From Plantibacter sp. VKM Ac-2880 (GTDB lineage Bacteria; Actinomycetota; Actinomycetes; Actinomycetales; Microbacteriaceae), in NCBI RefSeq assembly GCF_015351235.1, contig NZ_JADKSJ010000003.1, positions 43,899 through 107,898 on the forward strand: a stretch of 64,000 nucleotides of DNA, in the 5' to 3' direction. Numbering within the stretch: the first letter of the stretch is position 1; each line of letters starts with the position of its first letter. The notes beneath the pieces are model-generated. The model did not search any database, was not told the origin of the DNA, and worked only from the letters and a program-made list of their open reading frames with translations. Positions 1 to 7,618 of this stretch are shown here, piece by piece. The translations under genes and the position numbers were made by a program.

Positions 1-6
1 GCTGAC

Positions 7-696
7 GTGACGATGAGTCTCGCCGCGGCCAGCGATGAATTGAGTGCGTTTGCGTGGATCCTTGGCGGGGATGGGGCATATGGACCGTCGCTGGGCTCGC
101 TGCTTCGCAGCTGTGTTGAGACTCTGGGTCGTGCATGGTGGTTGATCACCGCTGAAGATGCTGCGGTCCTCGCTCACAGAGCTGCCCTGTTGGCTCTCAA
201 TGAGGCGGGGTACCTGGCTTCGAATGACGCTGAGGCTGCGATTCGCAGAGAGGACGGTGAGCTTCGACGCCTGCGTGGGTCTGAGATCTCGGATGAAGCG
301 GAGAGGAAGTTCGAGGAAGTTCGGGTGGCCGGCCTTTCAGCGAGAGCTCCGGGCTACCGGAAGCTGGCAGTGGATCTTCTCGACGCGGTCGATAGCCCGA
401 ATTCTGGTCGCGATTATTCAACGATGTCTGGGGCGTCTCATGGGGAAAGGACGACTCTCGCTGCGTTTGGAAATGCGCGGCCGGGACAAACGGGATTGGC
501 GCGGGGCGGGCTCGATTTGCCCATCAACGTCGCGAACTTGTTCATCTGGATCTTGCTGGAATCGGTCCATCGGGTGATGACGACGTTGTTCGACATGTGG
601 GGGGAATCAAGTGACGAGCTGCGGCGTCGTTGGAATACCGCTCACGACGACACCGTGCAAATCGTGGCTCCGACCTTTGATCGACTGATGCGGTGA
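7..696 (+). CDS. hypothetical protein, possibly 5'-truncated by the window edge
   Basis: The frame is open to the window start, so the GTG at 7 and ATG at 13 may both be internal. The product is mainly alpha-helical, with an acidic/basic stretch near residues 75-110 and a hydrophobic helix near residues 178-190 (NVANLFIWILLESV). The SGASHG segment near residue 141 resembles motifs in some uncharacterised actinobacterial orphans, but I recognise no family. It converges with the CPBP-type gene that ends at 730. Function unknown. Confidence 0.6.
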   Translation: MTMSLAAASDELSAFAWILGGDGAYGPSLGSLLRSCVETLGRAWWLITAEDAAVLAHRAALLALNEAGYLASNDAEAAIRREDGELRRLRGSEISDEAERKFEEVRVAGLSARAPGYRKLAVDLLDAVDSPNSGRDYSTMSGASHGERTTLAAFGNARPGQTGLARGGLDLPINVANLFIWILLESVHRVMTTLFDMWGESSDELRRRWNTAHDDTVQIVAPTFDRLMR

Positions 697-729
697 GGAA
701 CACTCCAGGGCGGTGGCTCCGGCGAATCG

Positions 730-1617
730 TTACGTAGAGCCGCCGGTGTTCCGCGGCGACGCACTGAGTGTGCCTGTTCGTTGGCTTGCGATACCGAACA
801 TGAAGGTGAGGGCGAAGACGCCGGCGAGCGCCAGGGCGAGTGCTGCGTACCCTGCGGGGTTCCCGATGAGCGCGCTGTTGCCGACGATGACGGCGTCCAT
901 GATGAAGTGGGCGAGCATCAGTGGGAGGACTGAGCGGTAGATCGCGAATAGGGCGAGGAGCCCGCTTCCCCAAGCCAGGGCCAGGAGTGAGGATGCCCCG
1001 CCCTGGTAGAGGTGGTCGATGACTCGCGTGATCAGGCCGATGCCGCCGGCGAGGAGCGCCCATCGCCACAGGGAGTCGGTCGTCCATTCCGGCCTGCCCG
1101 TCATCCGGCGGTCGCGATTCAGGACGGAGAGCGCGGCGAAGGCGACGCCGACGGGTATGGCGATGTCGAGGGTCTCCTCGCTCAGGCCGGCGTGCAGAGC
1201 TCGCATGGCGCGGTCGGCGATGGTGAGCTCGTCCCAGGAGGTGGTGACGGGTCGGAACTGCCAGCCGAGGAGGGCGGCGATGGGGCGGTTGAGGAGGCCG
1301 GCGGCGATGAAGATCGACACGGCGAGGACTGTCGCTCGGACGAATCGGGCGAACGGTGCTCGTGGTTGCTTCCAGTGGAAGCCGAAGCCGCGCATCCCTC
1401 GGGCCCACCTGGACAGGATCATGAGCGCGATGATGAGCGCGATGGTCACCCAGCGGACGAGATCCTCGCTGCCGGAGCTGTCGTAGCTCGCGGAGTCCCT
1501 GCGGGCGGCTGCGATCCCGCTGACCCAGTGCAGCAGGATCATGCCGGCCAGCATCACGACGAGGAGCCAGGCGGCGATTGTGGTGGCCCAGGTCGCGGAG
1601 CGTTGCAGGGAGTTCAC
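730..1617 (-). CDS. CPBP/CAAX-type intramembrane protease-like membrane protein
   Basis: A 295-residue polytopic membrane protein with about seven or eight hydrophobic segments. GLSEETLDIAIP near residue 145 and LMLAHFIMDA near residue 244 correspond to the EE and H motifs of the CPBP (Abi/CAAX protease) fold. The first motif lacks the usual EExxxR arginine, so activity is uncertain. Known members process prenylated proteins or act in bacteriocin immunity; the substrate here is unknown. The start is a GTG at 1617. It lies just downstream of the secreted nuclease gene on the same strand (44 bp gap), so co-transcription is possible. Confidence 0.7.
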   Translation of the reverse strand: MNSLQRSATWATTIAAWLLVVMLAGMILLHWVSGIAAARRDSASYDSSGSEDLVRWVTIALIIALMILSRWARGMRGFGFHWKQPRAPFARFVRATVLAVSIFIAAGLLNRPIAALLGWQFRPVTTSWDELTIADRAMRALHAGLSEETLDIAIPVGVAFAALSVLNRDRRMTGRPEWTTDSLWRWALLAGGIGLITRVIDHLYQGGASSLLALAWGSGLLALFAIYRSVLPLMLAHFIMDAVIVGNSALIGNPAGYAALALALAGVFALTFMFGIASQRTGTLSASPRNTGGST

Positions 1618-1660
1618 GGTCGAACGCTATCGCTGGTCTCGGTCGGCGCCCGGCGGAGCT

Positions 1661-2404
1661 CTACGGGGCGTCGCATGTGGTGATCGTCGAGGCGAGGGAG
1701 TCGCGGTCGGCGGTGTTGATCGTGAGTGGGTATTTCGTGAGGAGGTAGACCCATCGGAACGTGTACTCGCATCGGTATGAGTCGGCCGGCGGCATCCATT
1801 CGGCCGGCCCGGAGTCACCCTTGGAGGAGTTCAGGGCGCTGGTGACGAGTTCCAGATTGTCGAGGTCGTTGGCGACGGTGATGCGCAGCTCGTCGGTCCA
1901 CGAGGCGGCGCCCTGGCGCCAAATCCAGGACTTGGGCAAAACGTGATCGGCCTGGACGTCGGTGCTGAGCGTCTCGGTGGTCAACTCGAGGCGTTCGCCG
2001 GAGTAGGGGTCGATGAGGGTTCCGCTGGTGACTTTGCAGCCGTTGGTGCCGGGCTTGTGGGTGACGTCCTGGAGGACGCGATTGATCAGGTCGGATCGTT
2101 GATCACAGCCGTTCCTATCGATGTCCTTCCACCGCTGGCCAAATGCGTCGGAGTCGTACGTGTCGGCGTGGGTAGGGGTGGCCACGGGGACTGCGGCGAG
2201 TGCTGCTCGGGCGGCCTCGACGTTGTAGGTGGTGGTGTCGTCGACGACGGTGATGAGGCCGGCTTCCTGCAGGGCTGCCGCAGCGGTCGTGCTGGCCTGG
2301 GGTGAGTGTGTGAACGGGTTGTCGAGCGTGGTGAGGCTGGCGATAGCGGCGATGCCGGCGGCCGTGAGGACGAGGAGGGCTTTGAAGCGTTTGCGCATGG
2401 TCAT
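1661..2404 (-). CDS. secreted HNH/DUF1524-type nuclease
   Basis: From the ATG at 2404 the protein begins MTMRKRFKALLV, a basic n-region and hydrophobic segment typical of a signal peptide or anchor. The C-terminal half has the GmrSD C-terminal/DUF1524 HNH pattern: DHVLPKSW holds the histidine and proline, followed by NDLDNLELV and NSSKGD, which supply metal-binding residues. Paired cysteines suggest an exported, disulfide-bonded enzyme. The family comprises extracellular DNases or RNases used in nutrition or competition. A truncated copy of the N-terminal 60 or so residues is present near 46.1-46.3 kb. The upstream in-frame extension to 2476 lacks protein-like composition, so I chose 2404. 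Confidence 0.8.
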   Translation of the reverse strand: MTMRKRFKALLVLTAAGIAAIASLTTLDNPFTHSPQASTTAAAALQEAGLITVVDDTTTYNVEAARAALAAVPVATPTHADTYDSDAFGQRWKDIDRNGCDQRSDLINRVLQDVTHKPGTNGCKVTSGTLIDPYSGERLELTTETLSTDVQADHVLPKSWIWRQGAASWTDELRITVANDLDNLELVTSALNSSKGDSGPAEWMPPADSYRCEYTFRWVYLLTKYPLTINTADRDSLASTITTCDAP

Positions 2405-2531
2405 GATGACGGTCCAGTCAGGGATGGTCGACGCCGCGGCGTCGACGAGGTGGCGATGTTCGCGTGGGCGATGCATCTCGGGGGCTCGGAGGGGACTCGA
2501 CGAGCTCTAGCGGCGCGAGGGCGCGAAAAAG

Positions 2532-2586
2532 GCACCCGGCCCAGAGGAGAAACTGTCAGATTTACCCGCTCAGGGGGGCCGGGTGC
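2532..2586 (-). terminator. intrinsic terminator with regulon leader core in its loop
   Basis: On the minus strand, 12 bp stem arms (GGCACCCGGCCC and GGGCCGGGTGCC) enclose a loop of about 31 nt and are followed by TTTTT. It ends the 89-residue gene at 2598-2867. The loop reads GGTAAATCTGACAGTTT on the transcript. Its complement, AAACTGTCAGATTTACC, matches the leader found at nine promoters except for one extra T. The loop also carries TCTCCTCT, complementary to AGGAGA-type ribosome binding sites. A diverged copy lies at about 46400-46455. Confidence 0.75.
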
Positions 2587-2597
2587 CGGGTCCAAGG

Positions 2598-2867
2598 CTA
2601 CAGCTTCGGAGCGGGCGGGTCGAGCTTCACGCCCCAGAGAGCGATCGCGCGTTCCGGCAGTGGGATGGTCGTGTCGAGGCCGGTCTGGTCTGCGAACTCT
2701 GCCGGCGTGAGCACGATCGGGTCCGGGCTCATGGGCTGGCGGAGCTCGTCGACGTAGTCGGCGTAGTCCTCAGCGAACCGGTCGACGTCGGTCCCGAGCG
2801 GCAGGTGGACCGTCGCCCAAGCGGCGGCCTGGTCGTTGGGTGTGGGGTGTTTGGTGAGGGTGCGCAT
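2598..2867 (-). CDS. small hypothetical protein (89 aa)
   Basis: It has a good ribosome binding site (AGAGGAGAG, about 3 nt before the ATG) and a strong intrinsic terminator directly downstream. The product has no membrane segment and no recognisable motif; the C-terminal part is proline-rich (KLDPPAPKL). About 30-50 nt upstream of the start is an imperfect hairpin (2896-2916) whose minus strand shares TGCCCCTTCTAGGT with 7454-7467. A decayed copy of its 3' end follows the nuclease remnant near 46.46-46.53 kb. Function unknown. Confidence 0.7.
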   Translation of the reverse strand: MRTLTKHPTPNDQAAAWATVHLPLGTDVDRFAEDYADYVDELRQPMSPDPIVLTPAEFADQTGLDTTIPLPERAIALWGVKLDPPAPKL

Positions 2868-2998
2868 GTCTCTCTCCTCTGGGTTGGGCGTGTACTGCCT
2901 TCACCTAGAAGGGGCACGCCAGAGAGCGAATTTGGGACAGAACCAGCGGGAAACTGACCGGTGGGTCGACCCGGGGGTGCCGGGCCGACCCGAGGCCG

Positions 2999-3619
2999 CT
3001 ACTCGCCCGGGGGGAGTGCCGTGAGGTTGAACGGGGTGTTGAAGTCGCTGTAGATCGCCGTGCCGTCCTCGGCTTCGCCGCTCGGGCTCCAGATCCCCGC
3101 AGTCGCTCCGTCCGCGGCGGCAGCCGTGGGGATGATCAACGACTCCGACGAGTCCTGCAGCACGGCCGTCCCCTGTGCATTCGCGGCGGCGGTGGCGAGC
3201 TGCATCGCCTGCTCGGCGGTGAAGAAGTGGTCGCCGAGATCTCCGTCGAGCTGCACGCCGTCGAGGGCCACGATGGTGCCTTCGACGTCGAACGCGATGG
3301 ACTGGACGGTGCGAGTCGCATCGACGTGCCAGGTGAGGTCTGACAGGGCGTACAGCGAGCCGTGGTGCCCCCGGTCGATGACCGAGTCCCAGAACGCGAA
3401 CGCGATCTTCTGGTCAGCTCCGATGAACGCGAGGACGATCATGCTTCCCTCGGCATCCGGCACGGTCCACGCGCGCGAGCCGGTCGTGTCGTCCACGATC
3501 CATGCGTTGAGGGCGACCTCGACGGCGTCGTATTCGAGCAGCCAGTTGTAGTCCTCGTGCTCGGTAGCGTTGATGTCGACCTGGCTGCCGTTCGCGTGAG
3601 TGATGGTGACGTGTGTCAT
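2999..3619 (-). CDS. hypothetical protein, leader-regulon member
   Basis: A 206-residue soluble protein rich in beta-type segments and acidic residues, with no signal peptide or membrane helix. Expression is driven by leader promoter copy 1, with a GGGAGAAG ribosome binding site before the ATG. It is transcribed divergently from the GIY-YIG gene. Just past its stop is a GGGTCG/CGACCC inverted repeat (about 2964-2992) that could act as a terminator. I recognise no family. Its place in the regulon suggests an accessory, element-encoded role. Confidence 0.75.
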   Translation of the reverse strand: MTHVTITHANGSQVDINATEHEDYNWLLEYDAVEVALNAWIVDDTTGSRAWTVPDAEGSMIVLAFIGADQKIAFAFWDSVIDRGHHGSLYALSDLTWHVDATRTVQSIAFDVEGTIVALDGVQLDGDLGDHFFTAEQAMQLATAAANAQGTAVLQDSSESLIIPTAAAADGATAGIWSPSGEAEDGTAIYSDFNTPFNLTALPPGE

Positions 3620-3641
3620 GTGCTTCTCCCTGCGTTATAAA

Positions 3642-3688
3642 GTAAATCTGACGTTTATAACTATATACACGAGTGGGAAGGAACACAA
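3642..3688 (-). promoter_or_regulatory. leader promoter copy 1
   Basis: On the minus strand, TTGTGT (3683-3688) and TATAGT (3660-3665) are 17 bp apart. TATAAACGTCAGATTTAC follows immediately and ends at 3642. The gene start is 23 nt further on. The first transcribed base should fall near the ACGTCAG segment, so most of this element would be the mRNA 5' end. Confidence 0.85.
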
Positions 3689-3716
3689 CACGGATCTCGC
3701 TCAGTACGCTCGGACC

Positions 3717-4145
3717 ATGGACATGCAGCTCGACCAGGCCTGGCAAGAGCTCCTGCAGGCCCAGGAGCGCCCTGTGGGTGGCCTTGTGTGCTCAGATGTG
3801 CCCGAGGTGCCAGGCGTGTACCTCTGGCGTCACGACGGCGCGCTCAGCTACGTCGGAACCGCCTCGAACCTCCGCGGCCGCGTCTGGTCGACGCACCTCG
3901 GCGGGGGCACGTCGCTCGCGGGCTCGTCGCTACGACGCAACGTCGGTGAGCTTCTCTTCGAGATCCCGCCGTCCAGGACCGCGAAACCGAATCGACAGCT
4001 CGTCACCGCTGCGCAGGCTGCGGAGATCCGAGAATGGCTGTGGGAGGGCACAGTGGCTTGGGTGGAGCGACGGACGAGACATCAGGCTGGCGCGTACGAG
4101 GCGGAGCTGCGTCGTTCCCACCTGCCGCCGCTGAACCGGGTCTAG
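3717..4145 (+). CDS. GIY-YIG nuclease superfamily protein
   Basis: The 142-residue product has PGVYLW (residues 32-37) and YVG (45-47), the signature of the GIY-YIG fold, then NLRGR (51-55) with the catalytic-type arginine. A late EAELRRSHLPPLNR segment supplies glutamate and asparagine. GIY-YIG domains cleave DNA in repair, homing and restriction; here it is a single compact domain with no partner domain. The ATG at 3717 is preferred because upstream codons cross the divergent promoter. Its 3' end overlaps the end of the convergent gene at 4142 by 4 bp. Confidence 0.75.
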   Translation: MDMQLDQAWQELLQAQERPVGGLVCSDVPEVPGVYLWRHDGALSYVGTASNLRGRVWSTHLGGGTSLAGSSLRRNVGELLFEIPPSRTAKPNRQLVTAAQAAEIREWLWEGTVAWVERRTRHQAGAYEAELRRSHLPPLNRV

Positions 4146-5251
4146 GCGCCGAGGCGCCAGTCAGTTCGGGGCGGCGGAGTGCTGAAAGCATGGAGGATCG
4201 CGAGCCGGAGATCTTCGTCGTCCCGTTCGTCTCGCCATCGAGTGACGAATGCCCGATCTGCGACCGGGGTTGTGCGACCGAGACCGGACTTGGGAATCGG
4301 TGCACGAGTCACAACCAATCCGCCCCCTTCGCTGTCGAGCAGGATCGACAGAGCTGAGCCCGTCGCGGCCATCAAACTCGTGGCAGTCGAGGGGAAGATT
4401 CTCACACGGGCCCCTTCCCTGCTGACGGCGATGACATGCGAGGAGTCACTTCCTGGCAGGACGTCGAAATCGGTGCCTGATATCCGACTCACTGCCTCCG
4501 TTACCTGCAGGTTGTAGAGCTGTGCCTCAACGGCCAGTGAACGGCCAGCACCATCGGCGGTCAACTTGGCGTAGTTCTCCAGTGTCGAGCGCGCGCGCAC
4601 TTCGTTGAGGTCGTCGTAGCGGTACGAGACGAATGTGTTTGGCAACTTGCGGATGCGGGTCACGAGTGGTGACGGAGGATCGTCGGCGTGCTCAGTTCCG
4701 TCGTCGCTCGGGGGAGACGTTGGGGTACTCGGCTCGGTCATCTCTGCTGCCTCCACCACGGTGCCTAGCGTGGCGAGATGGTCCAGGAACGCGCCACAGA
4801 TCCGTTCCTGCGTCGCGTTGCTTGCAGAGTCCACGAGCGGAGCCAGCATGTCGACGGCAACCAAGTACGGGAGCCGGTCTGCTTCGTCCCGGGGAAGAGC
4901 CCGGTCCGTCACCCACTCGAAACTCTTCCACCAGGCGGCATCGCGCTCCACGCCCTTGTTGTGGCGTAGCTGACGAGCAATAGCCCAGAACCCGATGCCA
5001 GCGGCCACAACCGCGGCAACGCCGGCCGCGCCGGGGCTGGTGGAGAAACGTTCCACCCACCCGGCGGCCCCGGCCTGGTCGACTCCAGTCGCGAAAAGCA
5101 CGCAGACAAAGCCGATGATCACCGCACCGGTCAAGAGCAACAGTGGGTGGATGACTTCCCACGCGCGATCGCGCCTTCGGACCATCGGCCGGGCCGGCGT
5201 CGACTCGGAGGGTGGGTCAGCCGCATTGGTCACCGACACAGCGTGGCACAC
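4142..5251 (-). CDS. hypothetical two-helix membrane protein with large cytosolic domain
   Basis: Two hydrophobic helices lie near residues 36-55 and 74-92 (PLLLLTGAVIIGFVCVL; AAGVAAVVAAGIGFWAIA), followed by a soluble domain of about 270 residues. An acidic, proline-rich linker occurs near residues 170-195. The C-terminal part (HVIAVSREGARVRIF) looks like a globular beta-rich domain that I cannot assign. It is convergent with the GIY-YIG gene and divergent from the nuclease-like gene at 5296. A two-helix anchor plus a cytosolic domain is seen in several phage-defence effectors, but nothing here proves that role. Confidence 0.65.
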   Translation of the reverse strand: MCHAVSVTNAADPPSESTPARPMVRRRDRAWEVIHPLLLLTGAVIIGFVCVLFATGVDQAGAAGWVERFSTSPGAAGVAAVVAAGIGFWAIARQLRHNKGVERDAAWWKSFEWVTDRALPRDEADRLPYLVAVDMLAPLVDSASNATQERICGAFLDHLATLGTVVEAAEMTEPSTPTSPPSDDGTEHADDPPSPLVTRIRKLPNTFVSYRYDDLNEVRARSTLENYAKLTADGAGRSLAVEAQLYNLQVTEAVSRISGTDFDVLPGSDSSHVIAVSREGARVRIFPSTATSLMAATGSALSILLDSEGGGLVVTRAPIPKSGLGRTTPVADRAFVTRWRDERDDEDLRLAILHAFSTPPPRTDWRLGA

Positions 5252-5295
5252 CGTCCACCAAGCGCGGGGGTGTCAGAGCCGGAATAATCGGCACC

Positions 5296-5766
5296 GTGAC
5301 GGCGGCCAAAGTAACCACGACCCAACACATCGGTGCTGCCGGTGAACTCCTCGTGCAGTACCGGCTCTTGAAGATGGGCATCGACAGCGCTCGGCTCACT
5401 ACCGATTCCGGCATCGACCTCGTCGCCTATGCGCCGGCCACCGGGTCTGCGACCACGATCCAGGTCAAGACCGTCGAGCGCAGCACGGCCGCCGGCGGAC
5501 GAGGGCGCTCGGCCATCGGCTGGAACTTCCCCCACGCCACCCCTGCGCAGCTGCTCGCATTCGCCTACCTGGAACTCGACCGCGTCTGGATCTTCACAGC
5601 CGCTCGGGCGCGCGAGCTCGCCCAACAGCACACCCTCGGTGGGATGCGGCGTCTGTACTGGTACACCGACCTCGCCACGCCCCAACGTGCCGGTGTGCCT
5701 CTCCTCATGACCGACGTCGACGAGTGGCTACTCGAGGTGCAAGCCCCGCGACTGTTCGCGCGCTGA
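5296..5766 (+). CDS. PD-(D/E)XK nuclease-like protein
   Basis: The product has GAAGELLVQYRLLKMG, then GIDLVAY, then TIQVKT. This order of glutamate, aspartate and QVK matches the PD-(D/E)XK fold seen in DUF4365-like and archaeal-resolvase-like nucleases. The GTG at 5296 gives an N-terminus (VTAAKVTTTQHIG) that leads straight into the first motif helix. The DUF1643 gene follows after 16 bp, suggesting a small operon. Expected activity is DNA cleavage or binding; the biological role is unproven. Confidence 0.7.
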   Translation: MTAAKVTTTQHIGAAGELLVQYRLLKMGIDSARLTTDSGIDLVAYAPATGSATTIQVKTVERSTAAGGRGRSAIGWNFPHATPAQLLAFAYLELDRVWIFTAARARELAQQHTLGGMRRLYWYTDLATPQRAGVPLLMTDVDEWLLEVQAPRLFAR

Positions 5767-5782
5767 CGCGGATCACTGCCGA

Positions 5783-6316
5783 ATGGAGGACAGCGTGGAC
5801 CGGCAACCATGGGTGTACGAGAGGTCGGCAGACGGCTCTGCGCGCTTCGTGCTGGGAACGGTCGGGTCAAACCCGCTCATCTGCTTCGGCATCAACCCCA
5901 GCACAGCCACGCCGAACGCTCTCGACCGCACGGTCACACGTGTGAGCAGATTCGCTGCCCGCAACGGCTACGACAGCTGGACGATGCTCAACGTCTACCC
6001 CCAGATCGCAACCGACCCCAGGGATCTCGACCGCGAGCAACGAGAGGCCCTGAGGGCGGAGAACGAGTCGCGCATCGCGACTGCTCTCGGTGGCCAGCCA
6101 CGCACGCTCCTAGCCGCCGGGGGTGGACTCATCGACTCTCGGACGTACCTCTCCAGCTTGCTCCGGCCCATCGTCCAGCTCACCGCGGATGCGGGTTGCG
6201 ACTGGATGTCCCTCGGCCTGCCAACCAAGCTCGGGCACCCCCGGCACCCGTTGTACGTGCGCGGCGATACCCGCCTGCAGGTGTTCGACATCGAGCGGTA
6301 TCTGCGCGACCTCTAG
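5783..6316 (+). CDS. DUF1643 domain protein
   Basis: The NPSTA motif near residue 39, followed by DRTVTRVSRFAARNGYDSW and LNVYPQ, is characteristic of DUF1643. This family of unknown biochemistry is common in phages, islands and restriction-like clusters. The later AAGGG and GHPRHPLYV segments also fit. The ATG at 5783 lies 16 bp after the PD-(D/E)XK-like gene. Its stop is about 45 bp before the next leader promoter, which separates it from the DprA operon. Confidence 0.8.
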   Translation: MEDSVDRQPWVYERSADGSARFVLGTVGSNPLICFGINPSTATPNALDRTVTRVSRFAARNGYDSWTMLNVYPQIATDPRDLDREQREALRAENESRIATALGGQPRTLLAAGGGLIDSRTYLSSLLRPIVQLTADAGCDWMSLGLPTKLGHPRHPLYVRGDTRLQVFDIERYLRDL

Positions 6317-6362
6317 GAGATAGCTGTCGTCGCCACCGGGCGCCGACGGCGGTGGATCGCGC

Positions 6363-6409
6363 TTGCGCCAGAAGCAGAGGCGCGTATAGTGATAAACGTC
6401 AGATTTATC
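6363..6409 (+). promoter_or_regulatory. leader promoter copy 2 (DprA operon)
   Basis: TTGCGC (6363-6368) and TATAGT (6385-6390) are 16 bp apart. GATAAACGTCAGATTTATC follows. The ribosome binding site TTGGAGAATC precedes the ATG at 6428. It is the only copy on the + strand and the only one in front of a long multigene run. Confidence 0.85.
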
Positions 6410-6427
6410 ATTATCGCTTGGAGAATC

Positions 6428-7402
6428 ATGCGCATTCAGCCTGCCCTCGGCCAGCTCGTCCGACTGCTCCCGCCGTCCCATCCGCTCCGTGACGACCCCG
6501 CGCGACTGGCGCGCATCGCGCTCGCCTACCGTCACACCCCCGGAGATCCCGCCCTCGCCGAGCGCCTCGAACACCTGGGCGCGATCGCCTTGGCCCAGGA
6601 GCTCCTCGATGCCCCCGACGGTGCCGAGCTCGCCCAGCTGATCGCCACCGACATCGCCCGCACCGATGCCGTCAACGCCATCACCCTGATCCCGGGCGAC
6701 GACACCTGGCCCACCGCTCTCGACGACCTCACCGACGCCGCACCGTTCGTCATCTGGGCCCGCGGCAACCCCCAGCACCTCGCCACGGCAGACCGCGTCA
6801 CCCTCGTCGGCGGACACGAGCCCACGAGATACGGGCGCGCGATCGCCAACGACTTCGCCGCCGGCCTCGCTACCCGCTCCTACGCGATCTGCACTGGAAC
6901 AGGCACCGGCACCCACCAGGCCGTCGCAACCGCGGCGCTCGCCGCAGGAGGGCCCCTCATCATCGCCCTACCCGGCGGGATCGGCTCAGCTGCAGCCGAC
7001 GTCGACGAGACCGTCATGGAACAGATCCTCGACGGGCACGGCTGCATCATCAGCGAGCACCCGCCCAGCGAACCCGCCACGCGCCTCCGCGGCATGAACC
7101 GCAACCGCCTCCTCGCCGCCCTCACGTCCGCCACCATCGCCCTCGAATGCGGCGAGCGCAGTGATGCGATACAGGTTGCCGGTCACGCGCGGGTGCTGGG
7201 TCGGTTTCTCGGGGCGGTGCCGGGTTCGGTGTACAGCCCGGCTGCGGGTGCGCATCGGTTGATCCGTGGGTTCGGTGCGGAGTTGGTGACGCATGTGGAC
7301 GACGTCGACGAGCTCGTGCGTGGTGTGAGTGAGACGTGGCGGGATCTGGGGTCGTGGTCGGGGAAGGCGCCGACGTCGGCGGTTGGTCGGCGGGTGCAGT
7401 GA
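6428..7402 (+). CDS. divergent DprA/Smf-like protein
   Basis: DprA proteins load RecA on incoming single-stranded DNA. The Rossmann-like DprA core is visible: VTLVGGHEPTRYG, then TGTGTGTH where the usual motif is SGGARGID-AH, then IALPGGI, SEHPP, and the signature RNRLLAALTSATIALECG, ending with GRFLGAVPGS. The glycine-rich GARGID motif is therefore changed. The N-terminal 110 residues are helical. Codon choice shifts from mostly C-ending to mostly G/T-ending near 7150-7190. Alternatively it could belong to the wider LOG/Smf Rossmann family. It leads the operon under leader promoter 2. Confidence 0.8.
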   Translation: MRIQPALGQLVRLLPPSHPLRDDPARLARIALAYRHTPGDPALAERLEHLGAIALAQELLDAPDGAELAQLIATDIARTDAVNAITLIPGDDTWPTALDDLTDAAPFVIWARGNPQHLATADRVTLVGGHEPTRYGRAIANDFAAGLATRSYAICTGTGTGTHQAVATAALAAGGPLIIALPGGIGSAAADVDETVMEQILDGHGCIISEHPPSEPATRLRGMNRNRLLAALTSATIALECGERSDAIQVAGHARVLGRFLGAVPGSVYSPAAGAHRLIRGFGAELVTHVDDVDELVRGVSETWRDLGSWSGKAPTSAVGRRVQ

Positions 7403-7455
7403 ATCGCCGTGGAGGCGATCTCGGACCGTCGTGTCCCAGTTCGTCCGATCGGTGT

Positions 7456-7475
7456 GCCCCTTCTAGGTAAGGGGC
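7456..7475 (+). terminator. hairpin between the DprA-like gene and the next gene
   Basis: GCCCCTT-CTAGGT-AAGGGGC forms a perfect 7 bp stem with a 6 nt loop. There is no U tract, so it is a weak terminator, an attenuator or a protein site. Part of it (TGCCCCTTCTAGGT) recurs on the minus strand at about 2903-2916. Confidence 0.45.
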
Positions 7476-7618
7476 GGCGATTCGGCTGTTCCTGCTGGCT
7501 GTGGCAGCCGGGTGTTGATCGGGCGGGGTGTGGGCATGGGTTCTATCGGTGGCGACGTCGTGAGGGCGTCAGCGAGGCGCTCGGGCGCCTTGTCTGCGGG
7601 TTCCGGGTGGTGTGGGCG

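Noticed and set aside
542..1408. Long minus-strand frame (288 codons) rich in Arg, Pro and His
   Set aside because: It is a shadow of the CPBP-type gene on the same strand in another frame; its composition is typical of high-GC out-of-frame translation.
2531..2597. The hairpin at 2532-2586 as an attachment site
   Set aside because: The stem followed by TTTTT directly after a gene stop is better explained as a terminator; no integrase is nearby.
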